A stretch of 5,084 nucleotides of DNA from an uncultured Eubacteriales bacterium (lineage in GTDB: Bacteria > Bacillota > Clostridia > Oscillospirales > Acutalibacteraceae). Made by a program: the position numbers and the translations under genes. Below, piece after piece: positions 4,645 to 5,084 of the stretch (positions are counted from its first letter, which is position 1; every line of letters starts with the position of its first letter). The DNA lies in the NCBI GenBank assembly GCA_934463265.1, contig CAKSIU010000043.1, positions 1 to 5,084 on the forward strand. Reading direction: 5' to 3'. The notes under the pieces are model-generated. The model was not told the DNA's origin. It made no database searches and saw only the letters and a list, made by a program, of their open reading frames with translations.

Positions 4645-4690
4645 GCAGGGAAAATTTATGACGAGGATCTCGTTTGAGGATAATTCCTGC
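4645..4690 (+). other. Bulged stem-loop element just after abiF
   Basis: GCAGG (4645-4649) pairs with CCTGC (4686-4690) and AATT (4653-4656) with AATT (4682-4685), leaving GAA (4650-4652) bulged. Inside, ACGAG (4661-4665) pairs with CTCGT (4669-4673) over a three-base loop. No U tract follows directly, so it is not a terminator by itself. It may be a 3' structured RNA element, a stability hairpin or a second non-coding RNA. Confidence 0.45.
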
Positions 4691-4695
4691 CCACC

Positions 4696-4736
4696 AAATA
4701 TATCCGTTGTCCCAAAGGGACGGCGGATATATTTTT
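4696..4736 (+). terminator. Strong intrinsic terminator of abiF
   Basis: AAATATATCCG (4696-4706) pairs with CGGATATATTT (4724-4734) and GTCCC (4709-4713) with GGGAC (4717-4721). The two T-G positions between them can wobble-pair, giving an 18-bp stem with an AAA loop. The T run 4732-4736 closes it on the plus side. Confidence 0.85.
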
Positions 4737-4749
4737 ATGGTTCTAAAAT

Positions 4750-4762
4750 AAATGTTGGGGTG
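4750..4762 (+). repeat. 13-bp direct repeat, copy 1
   Basis: AAATGTTGGGGTG, identical to 4805-4817. This copy forms the left arm of the second terminator hairpin. Confidence 0.7.
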
Positions 4763-4788
4763 TGAGGAAAACACTTCAACATTTTTTT
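4752..4788 (+). terminator. Second intrinsic terminator
   Basis: ATGTTGGGGTGT (4752-4763) pairs with ACACTTCAACAT (4771-4782) through 10 Watson-Crick pairs and two G-T wobbles, with a 7-base loop and seven Ts from 4782. It stands 16 bases after the first terminator and would stop any read-through. Confidence 0.7.
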
Positions 4789-4883
4789 ATTTTGGCTCAA
4801 AGTCAAATGTTGGGGTGCGGATTATAAAATTTCACAATACAATATTTTCGGATATCAAAATTTGTCTGTTAGCCGAAGCATAA
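4789..4883. other. Non-coding junction after the terminators
   Basis: AT-rich spacer between the last terminator and the right-edge open frame. Apart from the second 13-bp repeat and a short TTCGG...CCGAA dyad (about 4847-4876) I see nothing in it. The change from AT-rich to more GC-rich sequence falls at its right side. Confidence 0.4.
4805..4817 (+). repeat. 13-bp direct repeat, copy 2
   Basis: AAATGTTGGGGTG, identical to 4750-4762 and offset by 55 bases. It could also pair with the ACTTCAACAT arm (4773-4782), so it may be a relic of a duplicated terminator or mark a recombination junction near where base composition changes. Confidence 0.6.
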
Positions 4884-5084
4884 AAGTATACGTTTTCTGA
4901 AGTTTCCAAAGTTTCTGTAACCGTATCCTATGCCGGCCAAAAACAATTCGACCCCCGCCCGAACGCCGATATTTCCGCGCTTTATGCCGACTTACGGGCG
5001 TTTTATCGAAACGATAGTCGGGACATGTCCGACAGCTTTACGAATTGTTGTATTGAAGCGATAATAAGGTTAATTCGGCGACGA
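4884..5084 (+). pseudogene. Open frame without start, runs off the right edge
   Basis: A plus-strand frame is open for 67 codons from just after TAA 4881-4883 to the window end. It has no ATG until residue 48 (about 5025), and no ribosome binding site precedes that. The sequence looks coding: VSVTVSYAGQKQFDPRPNAD, then ISALYADLRAFYRNDSRD, with varied amino acids and many C/G third positions. It is more GC-rich than abiF and closer to the left operon. It is probably the 5'-truncated or frameshifted remainder of a gene of the older flanking DNA, its front replaced when the defence module arrived. An alternative frame from ATG 4930 reads a less convincing Pro/Thr-rich peptide ending at a TAA near 5065. 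Family not recognised; the full gene lies beyond the window. Confidence 0.35.

Noticed and set aside
1736..4777. Shared AGTGTTTTC and CCCCA-rich motifs on both sides of the module as possible attachment sites
   Set aside because: Only about 9 bases match, in inverted orientation, with no integrase and no extended direct repeat.
4750..4817. CRISPR-like repeat pair
   Set aside because: Only two 13-bp copies, one of which is a terminator arm, and no array or cas genes. AbiF has one HEPN motif and about 304 residues, so it is not Cas13.
5017..5033. Palindrome around GGACATGTCC
   Set aside because: It lies inside a probable coding frame with no promoter nearby; a 10-bp perfect core alone is not enough for an operator call.

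Overview
The window reads as an accessory (defence-island) stretch from a low-GC Gram-positive bacterium, most likely a gut-type Clostridia member. The grounds are AT-rich coding with TTA/AAA/GAA-rich codon use, strong AGGAG-type ribosome binding sites, near-consensus sigma-A promoters, U-tailed hairpin terminators, and small conserved proteins of a kind I associate with Clostridia mobile elements. No taxonomic marker gene is present.

Left part (1-1145, minus strand): a tightly packed operon of small genes read leftwards. In transcription order these are a gene with a stop codon near its start (852-1145), a 71-aa protein (635-850), a 136-aa protein (223-633) and the start of a further gene running off the left edge (1-204). 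The first three are separated by a single base, and two of the junctions share an identical 16-bp sequence covering the stop, the ribosome binding site and the next start. None has a function I can name.

Middle non-coding part (about 1146-1859): no convincing intact gene. It holds an 18-19 bp inverted repeat (1156-1261), a second nested inverted repeat (1271-1376), a possible minus-strand promoter with a 37-codon ORF, an orphan plus-strand intrinsic terminator (1604-1650), a 16-bp perfect AT palindrome, and then a near-consensus extended -10 promoter for the next gene.

Right part (1860-4788, plus strand): a visibly AT-richer two-gene defence-like module. The first gene encodes a 570-aa KAP-type P-loop NTPase with clear Walker A and B motifs. 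The second is an Abi_2 (AbiD/AbiF-type) HEPN protein with an RNICAH RNase motif. Between them lies a separate near-perfect promoter followed at once by a compact GC-rich hairpin RNA sitting in the 5' leader of abiF. Its position and shape fit the AbiF RNA motif, which makes this an RNA-protein toxin-antitoxin-like unit of the lineage linked to the origin of Cas13. The module ends in a bulged structured element, an 18-bp terminator hairpin and a second terminator hairpin.

Right edge (about 4800-5084): base composition becomes more GC-rich and an open frame without a start codon runs off the window, suggesting that the AT-rich module ends near 4800. The likely working model, which is inference, is a phage-defence island in which AbiF is an RNA-cutting effector held in check by its leader RNA. 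The KAP NTPase may be an independent or cooperating sensor or effector. The flanks contain decayed genes typical of islands that turn over quickly.
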